Positions 1 through 6,764 are shown, numbered from the stretch's first letter. The stretch: DNA of 18,730 nucleotides from a bacterium (GCA_030619985.1 JAUXAI010000016.1:1-18730), one strand, 5' to 3'. Program-made: numbers and translations. The notes: generated by a model from the sequence alone, not told the origin.

Positions 1-35
1 AAAAAAACCAGCTCCCGTGGGTTTAAAGAAGCTGG
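1..35 (-). terminator. Possible intrinsic terminator of the minus-strand gene run
   Basis: On the minus strand CCAGCT pairs with AGCTGG across a 16-nt loop and is followed directly by seven Ts at 7-1. It lies about 160 bases beyond the stop codon of the HAD phosphatase gene. The stem is only six base pairs and the loop is large, so strength is uncertain. It overlaps the structured stretch described separately. Confidence 0.4.
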
Positions 36-135
36 TTTAAATCTCCTTTCCAAACACGGGAGGTATGGCCGTTTCCCGCCATGCCCTATCGCCCCGATAT
101 CATATCCCTTAATTGGGATTTAGAACATTGGGGTC
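1..135. other. Structured non-coding stretch of nested hairpins
   Basis: At least five potential stems pack into 135 bases: 8-13 with 30-35 (CCAGCT/AGCTGG), 12-19 with 55-62 (CTCCCGTG/CACGGGAG), 62-69 with 78-85 (GGTATGGC/GCCATGCC), 91-98 with 127-134 (GCCCCGAT/ATTGGGGT), and 104-108 with 115-119. The first two stems share bases and exclude each other. The third and fourth contain G-U pairs if the plus strand is transcribed, but A-C mismatches on the minus strand, which favours a plus-strand RNA. In the minus direction the 8-35 stem is followed by seven Ts, so it could instead end transcription of the phosphatase gene. I do not recognise the RNA family. A mobile-element end remains possible. 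Confidence 0.4.
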
Positions 136-192
136 GGAACAATATTCAGTTTTCAAATCAAGTCTAACTTAATTTTTCGGATTTGTCAAGAA

Positions 193-861
193 TTACTTTA
201 TCAGTTTTGCTATCTCGTTCTTTACCCTTATCCAGTCTTCCTCAGAGGATTCAGCGACTTTAATGGCTGCTATTCCGCAGGTCTGGTAAGCGGTGATATC
301 ACGATCCCTATCGCCAACCCCAAAGATGACATGATAACTTTTCTGAATGGTTCTGATAGTATCAATCTTATATTCCAGGCTTTGAGCAAAAGATTTTCTA
401 TGATATACCTCTCCTTCTGGGAAGTTATGTGCCTTTAACCACCACTTGGACGCCTCGAGGACCGTGGTCTCTCTGCTACTTACATAGAATATCTTAACCC
501 CTTTTTCTTCAATCCATCTCAGAACTTCCCGGGATTTGAGGATTGGTTTATCTTTTTTTACCAGTTCAGGATTAAAGTATTTCCTCCAGTTTGTGCTGCC
601 ATCTGGGTTGGTGGCCATTGCTCGTCTTTCCTTTTCATTAGCTATCGTTCCATCGATATCTATGATGCAGGCCTTTGGCTTAGGTAGCTGAGCAAAGACC
701 TCCTGTCCGCCGAAGCTCGAAGAGCGAAGGCGGGTCTGAACCCCACCAAATAAGGAAGCCTCCGCTTTCAGCGGAGAACCTTGTTTTCTCGCTACGCTCA
801 AAAATAGAACAGAGAGAATAACTAACCCCAGAACCCCAATCCATAGGTATCTTCTTCTCAT
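193..861 (-). CDS. Membrane-anchored HAD-superfamily phosphatase, PNKP-3'-phosphatase-like
   Basis: Predicted hydrolase of 222 aa. The start chosen is the ATG at 861, which has AGGAGG about nine bases upstream; an in-frame ATG at 894 would put that Shine-Dalgarno sequence inside the gene. Residues 5-24 form one hydrophobic helix (signal anchor or uncleaved signal), so the catalytic domain probably lies outside the cytoplasm. HAD motif I is DIDGT (D68 nucleophile, D70 acid/base), motif II is VSSR (127-130), K165 is a candidate motif III lysine, and GDRDRD (183-188) supplies the acidic motif IV. The motif layout resembles the 3'-phosphatase domain of polynucleotide kinase (inference); the substrate is unknown. 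The linker, residues 29-55, is encoded by two palindromic repeats. The neighbouring nuclease gene upstream is probably unrelated, since a repeat array separates them. Confidence 0.75.
   Translation of the reverse strand: MRRRYLWIGVLGLVILSVLFLSVARKQGSPLKAEASLFGGVQTRLRSSSFGGQEVFAQLPKPKACIIDIDGTIANEKERRAMATNPDGSTNWRKYFNPELVKKDKPILKSREVLRWIEEKGVKIFYVSSRETTVLEASKWWLKAHNFPEGEVYHRKSFAQSLEYKIDTIRTIQKSYHVIFGVGDRDRDITAYQTCGIAAIKVAESSEEDWIRVKNEIAKLIK
707..776. repeat. Two GC-rich palindromes inside the phosphatase gene
   Basis: Positions 707-733 read CCGCC-GAA-GCTC-GAA-GAGC-GAA-GGCGG, a symmetric stem with matching GAA internal and terminal loops. Positions 760-776 are CTCCGCT-TTC-AGCGGAG, a seven-base-pair stem. 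Both lie in frame and encode the linker between the membrane helix and the HAD domain (residues about 29-34 and 43-52). They look like interspersed palindromic elements that entered a tolerant part of the gene. Confidence 0.65.
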
Positions 862-880
862 ATTTTTTACCTCCTCCTGG

Positions 881-982
881 ACACAGATCATCACAGATTA
901 TAAACAGATGATCACAGATTTTTCTCACGCAGACTATCACAGATTTTGAACAGATGACCACAGATATCTGTGGTCATCTGTG
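881..982. repeat. CACAGAT array, downstream side of the nuclease gene
   Basis: Plus-strand ACAGAT units begin at 883, 893, 904, 914, 939, 950 and 960, with a degenerate GCAGAC unit near 929, mostly 10-11 nt apart. The array ends in a perfect 32-bp palindrome at 950-981 (ACAGATGACCACAGAT followed by its reverse complement). That palindrome stops four bases short of the nuclease stop codon at 986-988. The opposite end overlaps the upstream region of the phosphatase gene. Confidence 0.85.
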
Positions 983-985
983 TTT

Positions 986-1363
986 TTACGTATGAATCAA
1001 TCTTTTTATGCCAACCTTGCTTGTTCCAAAATTTGCAAGAAGGACCAGTTTATATCTGGTTCCCTTAGCATAGTAGTAAACCTGATCCCGCATCGCTTTG
1101 GTTATGGCCGGTGCTACTTTAATCTCTAAAATGACCTTATCATCTATGATAAAATCTGGCCTATATACACCTATCTTCTTCCCTTTATACTTAACATCTA
1201 TTGATTTTTCTTCGCTAAATGGTATCTTCCTATTATCTAACGCTATGGCTACGGCCTTATGATAAATGATTTCCTTATGTACTGCCCCTAACTCTTTGTG
1301 CACTTCATATAAGATCCCGATGATTTTATACGTTAAGTCCTTATAAATATAATCTGTGCTCAT
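986..1363 (-). CDS. GxxExxY-family PD-(D/E)xK nuclease-like protein
   Basis: Small protein of 125 aa matching the GxxExxY (PDDEXK_3) family, predicted to fold as a PD-(D/E)xK nuclease of unknown substrate. The putative active site is R68-P69-D70 followed by E80-I-K82. The family's signature region (VHKELG and then E31..Y34) is present, but the first glycine of GxxExxY is replaced by V28. Length is typical of the family. No good Shine-Dalgarno sequence precedes the ATG; the start codon and codons 2-4 (Ser-Thr-Asp) are themselves part of the CACAGATGAC repeat. Repeat arrays flank both sides in opposite orientation, giving a compact unit of about 540 bp. Family and fold are known from homologues; nuclease activity and any link to the repeats are inference. 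Confidence 0.8.
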   Translation of the reverse strand: MSTDYIYKDLTYKIIGILYEVHKELGAVHKEIIYHKAVAIALDNRKIPFSEEKSIDVKYKGKKIGVYRPDFIIDDKVILEIKVAPAITKAMRDQVYYYAKGTRYKLVLLANFGTSKVGIKRLIHT

Positions 1364-1416
1364 CTGCGGTCATTTTCTGTGATCATCTGTGGTTCTCATC
1401 TGCGGTCATCTGCGTC
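1352..1416. repeat. CACAGATG array, upstream side of the nuclease gene
   Basis: Plus-strand (A/T)TCTG(T/C)G units begin at 1352, 1362, 1375, 1385, 1398 and 1408. The spacing alternates 10, 13, 10, 13, 10, so the higher-order unit is 23 nt. Relative to the 881-965 array these units are inverted, so the nuclease lies between inverted repeat arrays. The array contains the nuclease start codon (1361-1363) and, at its far end, the last three arginine codons and stop of the 57-aa gene upstream. Confidence 0.85.
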
Positions 1417-1579
1417 TACCGAAGCAGCCTAACTGGCAGTTAGTAATCTTGATCCCCAACTCATTCGCTGCCTTGCCAATCTCTATGGGTTGTACTTTCA
1501 ACCTTTTAGCCAGAGCCAAAGCTTTAATACAGGGAAGTTTTTTATCCTGGGCGATTTTCAAAACTTCATTCTTAATCAT
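1406..1579 (-). CDS. 57-aa basic peptide with helix-rich body and CxxxC motif
   Basis: A 57-aa protein whose ATG overlaps the stop codon of the MobB-like gene (ATGA at 1579-1576), so the two are probably translated together. AAGGAG lies about ten bases upstream. The N-terminal 45 residues look like two or three short helices compatible with a small DNA-binding fold (AQDKKLPCIKALALAKRLKV, then EIGKAANELGIKI). The end carries NCQLGCFG, with C48 and C52 in a CxxxC arrangement that could bind metal or form a disulfide. I believe this ending recurs in small proteins beside MobB-like genes, but cannot name the family. The final RRR-stop is encoded by the CACAGATG repeat, so the original C-terminus may have been altered. 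Function unknown. Confidence 0.65.
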   Translation of the reverse strand: MIKNEVLKIAQDKKLPCIKALALAKRLKVQPIEIGKAANELGIKITNCQLGCFGRRR

Positions 1580-2037
1580 CTTATCTTCTCCTTGACAAAC
1601 TTTACTGCTTTATCAAATTCATTAGATAAGATTATTAAATCCGCTTTCTTTAGTGCTCTCTTAGCACTCTCCTTTATTCTCTTTCCTTTGGCCCTAATCA
1701 TTATGGCAACATCTGGCTTAATATAATCCAAGACGCTCGTTCCCTCAATGATTACTCCCTTGCATCCAGAGACCATATTCAAAGCAACCTTAAGTGCCCA
1801 GCCCAAATCCTTCCTAGGAGAACTAACTAAAACTACCTTCTCCGCTCCTGCCTTTTTCAATAAGAAAGTGTCTTTCCCCGGAACTTCAATCGCCTCATCC
1901 TTAGAAGTAATGGAGATATTCTCTTTGGAAACCATAGTCTTTATTGCTCCGAAATCCTTTAAACCTTTAAGTATCTTGCAAGCCAGGGTGGTCTTTCCCA
2001 CCCCCTTATGCGCCCCAGATATAGTAATAATCTTCAC
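1576..2037 (-). CDS. MobB-like P-loop GTPase/ATPase
   Basis: Predicted 153-aa P-loop NTPase resembling MobB, which assists guanine dinucleotide attachment to molybdopterin. Walker A is GAHKGVGKTT at residues 8-17, with K15 binding phosphate. GKDTFLLKKAGA (54-65) corresponds to the conserved MobB segment after the second strand, and GVIIEGT (94-100) to the Walker B-like strand. The GTG at 2037 is chosen because the Walker A strand begins right after it and AAGG lies six bases upstream; an in-frame GTG at 2067 would add ten residues encoded by a second copy of the start-site repeat. No other molybdenum gene is in the window, so the link to molybdopterin rests on family resemblance. The next gene overlaps by four bases. 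Confidence 0.65.
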   Translation of the reverse strand: MKIITISGAHKGVGKTTLACKILKGLKDFGAIKTMVSKENISITSKDEAIEVPGKDTFLLKKAGAEKVVLVSSPRKDLGWALKVALNMVSGCKGVIIEGTSVLDYIKPDVAIMIRAKGKRIKESAKRALKKADLIILSNEFDKAVKFVKEKIR

Positions 2038-2068
2038 CCCGCACCTTCTACCATCTTCACCCCGCACC
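2029..2068 (-). repeat. GGTGCGGGGTGAAGAT start-site repeat, two tandem copies
   Basis: A 16-nt unit occurs twice here (2029-2048 and 2053-2068). The first copy is identical over 20 nt to 9342-9361, at the start of V-ATPase subunit F. In both places it carries an AAGG Shine-Dalgarno-like stretch, the GTG start codon and the following Lys codon. The flank up to about 2115 is also GC-rich, and AACCCCGC on the far side can pair with GCGGGGT of the repeat. Confidence 0.75.
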
Positions 2069-2125
2069 CTCTCCTCTCCAAATCCTAACCGCGGACAAGG
2101 AAGGGGCGGGGTTCATCTTTATTCC

Positions 2126-2329
2126 TTAGAGAGAATTGATGTAGCTCTCAATCAATGCCTTTGCTTCTTCTACCTGCTCTTTTGAAGTTAGAATATCTAC
2201 CTTGCCCATAGGACCTAAGTGAGGGATATCTGCGGAACGAAGCATTACCAGAATCCCATTCTTCTCCAATAAATCTTTCAACATCTCAGCAATCGACCTA
2301 TTCGGTGCCAGGTAGGCAACTTCCCACAT
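2126..2329 (-). CDS. DUF2007-family small protein
   Basis: A 67-aa protein opening with MWEVAYLAPN and continuing through a helix (SIAEMLKDLLEKNGI) and strand (LVMLRSADIP) to a C-terminal helix (KEQVEEAKALIESY). This matches the small alpha/beta DUF2007 proteins, often labelled putative signal-transducing proteins, which have no established biochemical role. AAAGGAAA lies about six bases before the ATG. It follows the DUF4190 gene after 30 bases and precedes the MobB-like gene. Family assignment is from the recognisable pattern. Confidence 0.7.
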   Translation of the reverse strand: MWEVAYLAPNRSIAEMLKDLLEKNGILVMLRSADIPHLGPMGKVDILTSKEQVEEAKALIESYINSL

Positions 2330-2359
2330 TTAATATTTCCTTTCATTTTCCTTTAGATT

Positions 2360-2590
2360 TTAGGTAATCTCTACTAAGGAAGCGATGATGATGTAGAGGA
2401 AGTAGGCGATACCGATGGCGCCCAGGATGATTCCTGCCCGGGAGATACCGACTCTCTTCTTCCTACGCAGAGAAATCACACCCAAGATGATGGCCGGCGT
2501 AGAAAAGAAGATGGCTCCAATTATACCAATGAGCGGCATCCATCCTAAGAGTACCCCAATTATGCCCAATACCAGACTGGTAATAGCCAT
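2360..2590 (-). CDS. DUF4190-type two-helix membrane protein
   Basis: A 76-aa membrane protein with two hydrophobic segments, residues about 3-38 (a glycine-rich hairpin containing the LGIIGVLLG pattern) and 49-73, separated by a basic loop RRKKR that should face the cytoplasm. The layout (AITSLVLGIIG... ILGVISLRR... AGIILGAIGI) is that of DUF4190 proteins, whose function is unknown. The ATG lies one base after the rsmI stop codon, so expression probably depends on translational coupling. Confidence 0.7.
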   Translation of the reverse strand: MAITSLVLGIIGVLLGWMPLIGIIGAIFFSTPAIILGVISLRRKKRVGISRAGIILGAIGIAYFLYIIIASLVEIT

Positions 2591-2591
2591 A

Positions 2592-3431
2592 CTATCTCTC
2601 CATCTTCAGGCTTGCTTGGTAAACTTCTCTTTTTGGGATGCTGCGTAATTGGGCAACTCTTTTGATGGCTTCTTTTTTAGAGAGGTTTTCTTCTTTCATC
2701 ACTAACTTTAAGTGGTCGAGGATTGGTAAATTCTGCCACTTCTCTTTTAGGATCTCTTTTTCTTGAGCTCCTTTTAAGATAATGGTGAATTCTCCTTTTG
2801 GCTTAACAAATTTCTCTATCGCTTCGCTTGTCCTTCCCCTGAATGTCTCCTCAAACTTCTTAGTGAGTTCCCTGGTCAAAGAGACTTCTCTATCTCCCAG
2901 AATTTCTAATGTATCTTTTAGAGTAGCGATTAATCTATGGGGTGCTTCATAGAAGACAATAGTTCTTTTTTCAGACTTTAATTCCTTTAACCTATCACAT
3001 CTTGCTTTCTTCTTGGAAGGAAGAAATCCCTCAAAGACAAAACTGTCCGTGGGAAGACCAGAGATGACCAAAGAAGGAATAAAAGCAGTTGGTCCCGGAA
3101 TAGGAATGATAGAAATATTTTCTTTTAATACTTTCTGGATAATAAAATAGCCCGGATCAGATATTCCGGGCATTCCGGCATCAGAGACTAAAGCAATATT
3201 CTTTCCCTCTTTTAATCTCTCAATTAGGAAATCAGCCTTAACTATCTTATTATGCTCAAAGTAAGAGGTGAGAGGTTTATGAATGTTGTATCTACTTAAT
3301 AGTTTCCTCGTCCTTCTGGTATCCTCACAGGCAATCAGGTCAACTTCCCTTAAGATTCTTAAGGCTCTGAGGGTAATATCTTCTAAGTTCCCAATAGGTG
3401 TTCCCACTATGTAGAGAGTTCCTGATCTCAT
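2592..3431 (-). CDS. rsmI: 16S rRNA (cytidine(1402)-2'-O)-methyltransferase RsmI
   Basis: RsmI uses S-adenosylmethionine to methylate the 2'-OH of C1402 in 16S rRNA at the ribosomal decoding centre. The 279-aa length is normal. Tetrapyrrole-methylase-type signatures are clear: GTPIGNLEDIT near the N-terminus, the DLIACEDTRRTRKLL segment, SDAGMPGISDPG (SAM-binding loop), FEGFLPSKK and FYEAPHRL. The C-terminal part is the basic helical extension of RsmI. The start is the ATG at 3431, seven bases downstream of the nadE stop, with only a weak Shine-Dalgarno sequence. The order nadE-rsmI-DUF4190 is nearly gapless, so the three probably share a transcript. Confidence 0.93.
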   Translation of the reverse strand: MRSGTLYIVGTPIGNLEDITLRALRILREVDLIACEDTRRTRKLLSRYNIHKPLTSYFEHNKIVKADFLIERLKEGKNIALVSDAGMPGISDPGYFIIQKVLKENISIIPIPGPTAFIPSLVISGLPTDSFVFEGFLPSKKKARCDRLKELKSEKRTIVFYEAPHRLIATLKDTLEILGDREVSLTRELTKKFEETFRGRTSEAIEKFVKPKGEFTIILKGAQEKEILKEKWQNLPILDHLKLVMKEENLSKKEAIKRVAQLRSIPKREVYQASLKMER

Positions 3432-3437
3432 ATCTCA

Positions 3438-4208
3438 TCACAATCTGGCAACAGGAGCTGGTTTTCTCTTGTGCTCTGTATTTTTTATTTTGTTCTTTAC
3501 TTTTTCGATGAATTCTTTCTTGAATCCTAGTTTTAACAGTTCCTCATTGTCCTTCTTCTCATCGAGCATAGCGTAAAGAAGTCTATCTACTTCCTCATAG
3601 GTGAAGCCCAGTTCCCCTTCATCTGTCTGGCCGGCCCACAGGCCAGCGCTAGGGACTTTTTTGATGATTTTCTCTGATATCCCTAAATCCTTAGCCAGTT
3701 GCCTCACCTGGGTCTTGTATAAATCCCCCAGAGGCTCTAAATCCACTCCACCATCACCATACTTTGTGAAATATCCTAAGAGTAATTCTGTCTTATTGCT
3801 TGTCCCTAGAACAAGTGCTTTATACTTTGCTGCCTGATCATATAAGAGAATCATCCTCGTTCGGGCCATCATATTTCCCTTTCTAATCTTATCTGTATCC
3901 TTTAAAGAGGTCAGGAGGCTATCTACTGTAGGAGCAATTTCTATCTCAATAAGGTTAATTTTTAAGGTCTCTATTATTCCTTTGGCATCTTCCACATCTT
4001 CCTTATTGCTTGTCTCGTAAGGCAAAACTATTCCATAGACGTTCTCTGCCCCTAAGGCTTCTTTGGCCAGATAGGCAATAACAGCGGAATCCAATCCTCC
4101 AGATAATCCAAAGACTACTTTGCTGAAGCCTGCCTCTTTTACCTGTGCCCGAATAAACTCAACAAGCTTCTCTTTCACTCTTTCACTATCAATCTTCATT
4201 TCTTTCAT
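3438..4208 (-). CDS. nadE: NH3-dependent NAD+ synthetase
   Basis: NadE adenylates deamido-NAD+ with ATP and aminates it with ammonia, the last step of NAD+ synthesis. The PP-loop SGGLDS is at residues 36-41. NMMARTRMILLYDQAA, LGTSNKTELLLGYFTKYGDGGVDLEPLGDLYKTQVRQLA (in separate conserved blocks) and AGLWAGQTDEGELG are all characteristic. At 256 aa it lacks the N-terminal glutaminase domain, so ammonia must come from outside. The ATG at 4208 lies two bases after the upstream stop codon; a second ATG three codons later is equally possible because neither has a strong Shine-Dalgarno sequence. Confidence 0.93.
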   Translation of the reverse strand: MKEMKIDSERVKEKLVEFIRAQVKEAGFSKVVFGLSGGLDSAVIAYLAKEALGAENVYGIVLPYETSNKEDVEDAKGIIETLKINLIEIEIAPTVDSLLTSLKDTDKIRKGNMMARTRMILLYDQAAKYKALVLGTSNKTELLLGYFTKYGDGGVDLEPLGDLYKTQVRQLAKDLGISEKIIKKVPSAGLWAGQTDEGELGFTYEEVDRLLYAMLDEKKDNEELLKLGFKKEFIEKVKNKIKNTEHKRKPAPVARL

Positions 4209-4210
4209 TT

Positions 4211-4645
4211 TTAATTTTTAGCAGCCCTTTGAAATTGTTTTTTAACTGGGTCTTGATTGAAAAACCAAACAATTAACCCATTATATACTATGAATAATAT
4301 TATTCCTGATGTTATTCCTAATTCAACAAAGGAAGGAATCTTATGGCTTTTTAACATAATATATAAAATAATACCTGTAGCGGGAATAAAAAGTATTAAA
4401 TAGACCACTGCTAAAATAATAATACCTCGGCGAGCCCAGTTCTTAAGTCTTAGAATACCAACTCCACAAACGAGATATAGAATCGGCAAGATGCGCAAAA
4501 ACCAATCACCTCCTGTATAGGTTTTTGATGTGCGTGGGTGCAGATACATAAGTATGGACAATATAGTTAGTACAACAGCCAGCGTAATTGTTATGACCGC
4601 AAATACAGTAATGTTTCTTGTTCGCTTTATCTCTCTCTTTTTCAT
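4211..4645 (-). CDS. Four-helix membrane protein of unknown function
   Basis: A 144-aa integral membrane protein with a basic N-terminus (MKKREIKRTR) and four predicted transmembrane segments at about residues 12-34, 48-66, 71-95 and 106-128. A basic RLKNWARRG loop follows the second segment, consistent with both termini in the cytoplasm. AAGGAG precedes the ATG by six bases. I do not recognise the family; the general layout recalls small uncharacterised membrane proteins. It sits between the end of the ATPase operon and nadE. Its sequence is A+T-richer than its neighbours, which may hint at a different origin. Confidence 0.65.
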   Translation of the reverse strand: MKKREIKRTRNITVFAVITITLAVVLTILSILMYLHPRTSKTYTGGDWFLRILPILYLVCGVGILRLKNWARRGIIILAVVYLILFIPATGIILYIMLKSHKIPSFVELGITSGIILFIVYNGLIVWFFNQDPVKKQFQRAAKN

Positions 4646-4689
4646 CGCTTCTCCTTCCAGATTTCAACATTTAATATCAAGGATCCAGA

Positions 4690-5310
4690 TTAATGCGCTC
4701 TCACGATCTCTTTAATCCTCATTAGTCTGGTCAAATCTGCCCTCTCCATCTCACTAAGTTTCATGGTAATATACTTTATGGTCTCTTCTAAGTTGGGGAT
4801 GAAGATATACTCTAAGGCGTTCACCCTTCTGCGTGTTCTTTCTATCTCAGCAGCCAAAAGTTCTAACGTTTTCTCTAAAGAGGCTAACTTTACCAAAGAA
4901 GGCAATAGGTCTGAATAGACCTTTAGGGCGATATCCAATTCAGATGAGGTAGTTGCTAATCCATAATTATGGATGTCTCCTTCTTTCTTAATTTCATACT
5001 CTGGGACCTTGACACCTACGATATACCTAAAAGAAACCTCAAGAGTTATTTTCTCTCCGGGCCACATCAAGGCTTCTTCAATGAACTCTGGAGGTATAAG
5101 CATCCGAGCAGTAACGAAGCTCTGAAATGCCTTTTTCAGGCCTTCTTCTACCTCTTTTCTTAAGCCTATCACCTCTTTGACTAAAGGCATGAACTGCCTT
5201 ATCAGTTCATCCTGCTTATCTTTTAGGAGTCGGTGGCCTCTCTGGGCCAGAAGGATCCTCTTCTTTAATCTCAATAACTCCATCCTAGTAGGACTAACAG
5301 AAAGCCGCAT
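4690..5310 (-). CDS. atpD: V-type ATPase subunit D (central rotor shaft)
   Basis: Subunit D is the long antiparallel coiled coil inside the A3B3 head, and with F forms the rotor shaft driving catalysis. The 206-aa protein has the family N-terminal signature (SPTRMELLRLKKRILLA) and the C-terminal half of the coiled coil with ELLAAEIERTRRRVNALEY followed by PNLEETIKYI. GGAG lies six bases upstream of the ATG. It is the last ATPase gene, separated from B by a GTTACTGG hairpin repeat, whereas F-x-A-B are fused or overlapping. Confidence 0.94.
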   Translation of the reverse strand: MRLSVSPTRMELLRLKKRILLAQRGHRLLKDKQDELIRQFMPLVKEVIGLRKEVEEGLKKAFQSFVTARMLIPPEFIEEALMWPGEKITLEVSFRYIVGVKVPEYEIKKEGDIHNYGLATTSSELDIALKVYSDLLPSLVKLASLEKTLELLAAEIERTRRRVNALEYIFIPNLEETIKYITMKLSEMERADLTRLMRIKEIVRAH

Positions 5311-5329
5311 CTCTTACTCCATTCAGATA

Positions 5330-5397
5330 GTTTACAGTAACCAGCGAACAGTAACCAGTCTTTTCACTGTAAACTGTAAACTGGTTACTGGTTACTT
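5330..5397. repeat. GTTACTGG hairpin repeat, copy 1 (B-D gap)
   Basis: A 68-nt element with GTAACCAG units on the left and CTGGTTAC units on the right, able to fold into one long imperfect hairpin. Its first 30 and last 20 bases are identical to the copy at 10356-10422; the centres differ. The stop codon of subunit B (5385-5387) lies inside a right-hand GGTTAC unit, read as GTAACC on the minus strand, so the repeat encodes the last residues of B. Confidence 0.85.
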
Positions 5398-6764
5398 TGC
5401 TTAAGATACTTCTTAATATATTCGTCTCTTATTCTCTTCAGGTCACTGGTGGGAATTATAGTGAGTAACTTCCATCCGAGGTCTAAGGTCTCTTCAATGC
5501 TTCTATTCTCTTCCTCGCCCTGGGCAAGGAACTCCTCTTCGAATTTATCGCTGAACTTAGCGTAGAGTTTATCTAATTCTGTTAGCGCGGCTTCACCAAG
5601 GATGATGGCTAATTCCTTGGCCTCTTTTCCCCGAGCATAGCAGGCGAATAACTGATTGGTGACATCCCCATGGTCCTCCCGGGTCTTATCCTTTCCAACC
5701 CCCTTTTCCTTCAATCTCGATAATGAAGGAAGGACATCTATGGGAGGATAGACCCCCTTTCTATGTAGTGGTCGAGAGAGAATTATCTGTCCCTCTGTAA
5801 TATATCCTGTCAGATCGGGAATGGGATGGGTCTTATCATCCTCAGGCATGGTGAGTATTGGGATCTGGGTAATGGAGCCCGCCTTTCCTTTTATCCTTCC
5901 CGCCCTCTCGTATATAGTAGATAAATCAGTATACATATAGCCCGGATATCCCCTTCTTCCGGGAACCTCTTTTCTTGCCGCCGAGATTTCTCTTAAAGCA
6001 TTGGCATAATTGGTCATATCGGTTAATATTACCAAGACATGCATATCCTTCTCGAAGGCGAGATACTCGGCACAGGTTAAGGCCATTCTGGGAGTGGCAA
6101 TCCTCTCGATGGCCGGATCATCTGCCAAGTTAACGAATAATACCGCCCTCTCAATGGCTCCTGTCCTCCGGAAGTCGGTGATGAAGTAATTTGCCTCCTC
6201 GAAAGTAATGCCCATGGCAGCGAAGATCACTGCAAATTTCTCTTCTTTGCCCAAGACTCTTGCTTGTCTGGCGATCTGGGCAGCGATCTGGGGATGAGGT
6301 AATCCTGCACCAGAGAATATGGGAAGCTTCTGTCCTCTCACTAAAGTATTCATGCCATCTATGGCAGAGATCCCGGTCTGAATGAACTCTGTGGGATAGT
6401 CCCTTGCCGTGGGATTTATGGGGTTACCATTGATATCAATCCTCTTCTCCGGAATGATCTTGGGACCACCATCTATGGGTCTTCCCAATCCGTCGAATAT
6501 CCTTCCTAATAAATCGGTGGATACTCCCAGTTCAATCCCTTTTCCTAAGAACCTCACCCTTGCCTGATAGACGTTCAGTCCCGTGGTCCCTTCAAATAGT
6601 TGAACCAAGGCCTTATCACCAGTAACCTCTAATACCTTTCCCCTTCTCACTTCCTTGGTAGCCAGTTCAATCTCTGCAATCTCCCCATACGTAATCCCAC
6701 TTGTCTCCTCCACTAAGATCAAGGGACCAGCGATATGGGATATAGTCAGATATTCTTTTACCAT
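5385..6764 (-). CDS. atpB: V-type ATPase subunit B (non-catalytic head subunit)
   Basis: B alternates with A in the hexameric head and contributes an arginine to each catalytic site without hydrolysing ATP itself. At 459 aa it is the usual length. The region corresponding to the P-loop is [11 protein letters not shown] (151-161), lacking GKT, as expected for [20 protein letters not shown] and [23 protein letters not shown] (in adjacent blocks) are characteristic. Its ATG overlaps the A stop codon (TAATG), with AAGGAG just upstream, giving tight A:B coupling. The last residues KQSNQ and the stop are encoded by the GTTACTGG repeat. Confidence 0.95.
   Translation of the reverse strand: MVKEYLTISHIAGPLILVEETSGITYGEIAEIELATKEVRRGKVLEVTGDKALVQLFEGTTGLNVYQARVRFLGKGIELGVSTDLLGRIFDGLGRPIDGGPKIIPEKRIDINGNPINPTARDYPTEFIQTGISAIDGMNTLVRGQKLPIFSGAGLPHPQIAAQIARQARVLGKEEKFAVIFAAMGITFEEANYFITDFRRTGAIERAVLFVNLADDPAIERIATPRMALTCAEYLAFEKDMHVLVILTDMTNYANALREISAARKEVPGRRGYPGYMYTDLSTIYERAGRIKGKAGSITQIPILTMPEDDKTHPIPDLTGYITEGQIILSRPLHRKGVYPPIDVLPSLSRLKEKGVGKDKTREDHGDVTNQLFACYARGKEAKELAIILGEAALTELDKLYAKFSDKFEEEFLAQGEEENRSIEETLDLGWKLLTIIPTSDLKRIRDEYIKKYLKQSNQ

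Noticed and set aside
36-90. 5S rRNA-like similarity
   Set aside because: The minus strand shows ACGGCCATACC as in some 5S rRNAs, but the rest of the 5S consensus (loop A, helix III, GAACACGG block) is absent.
1-135. Known riboswitch or T-box
   Set aside because: No consensus core that I know (TPP, cobalamin, SAM, glycine, FMN, fluoride, T-box) is visible on either strand.
862-894. ATG at 894 as phosphatase start
   Set aside because: AGGAGG lies inside that extension and is well placed for the ATG at 861; the extra residues come from repeat sequence.
680-961. Minus-strand open frame overlapping the phosphatase gene
   Set aside because: It runs through repeat sequence in another frame, has no recognisable domain and no ribosome-binding site.
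193-1363. Nuclease plus phosphatase as a dedicated DNA-repair or defence pair
   Set aside because: The phosphatase has a membrane anchor suggesting a site outside the cytoplasm, and a repeat array separates the genes, so adjacency is likely accidental.
881-1416. CRISPR array
   Set aside because: Units are only about 7-10 nt, with 10-13 nt spacing and no unique spacers of typical length; units also invert. No cas gene is present.
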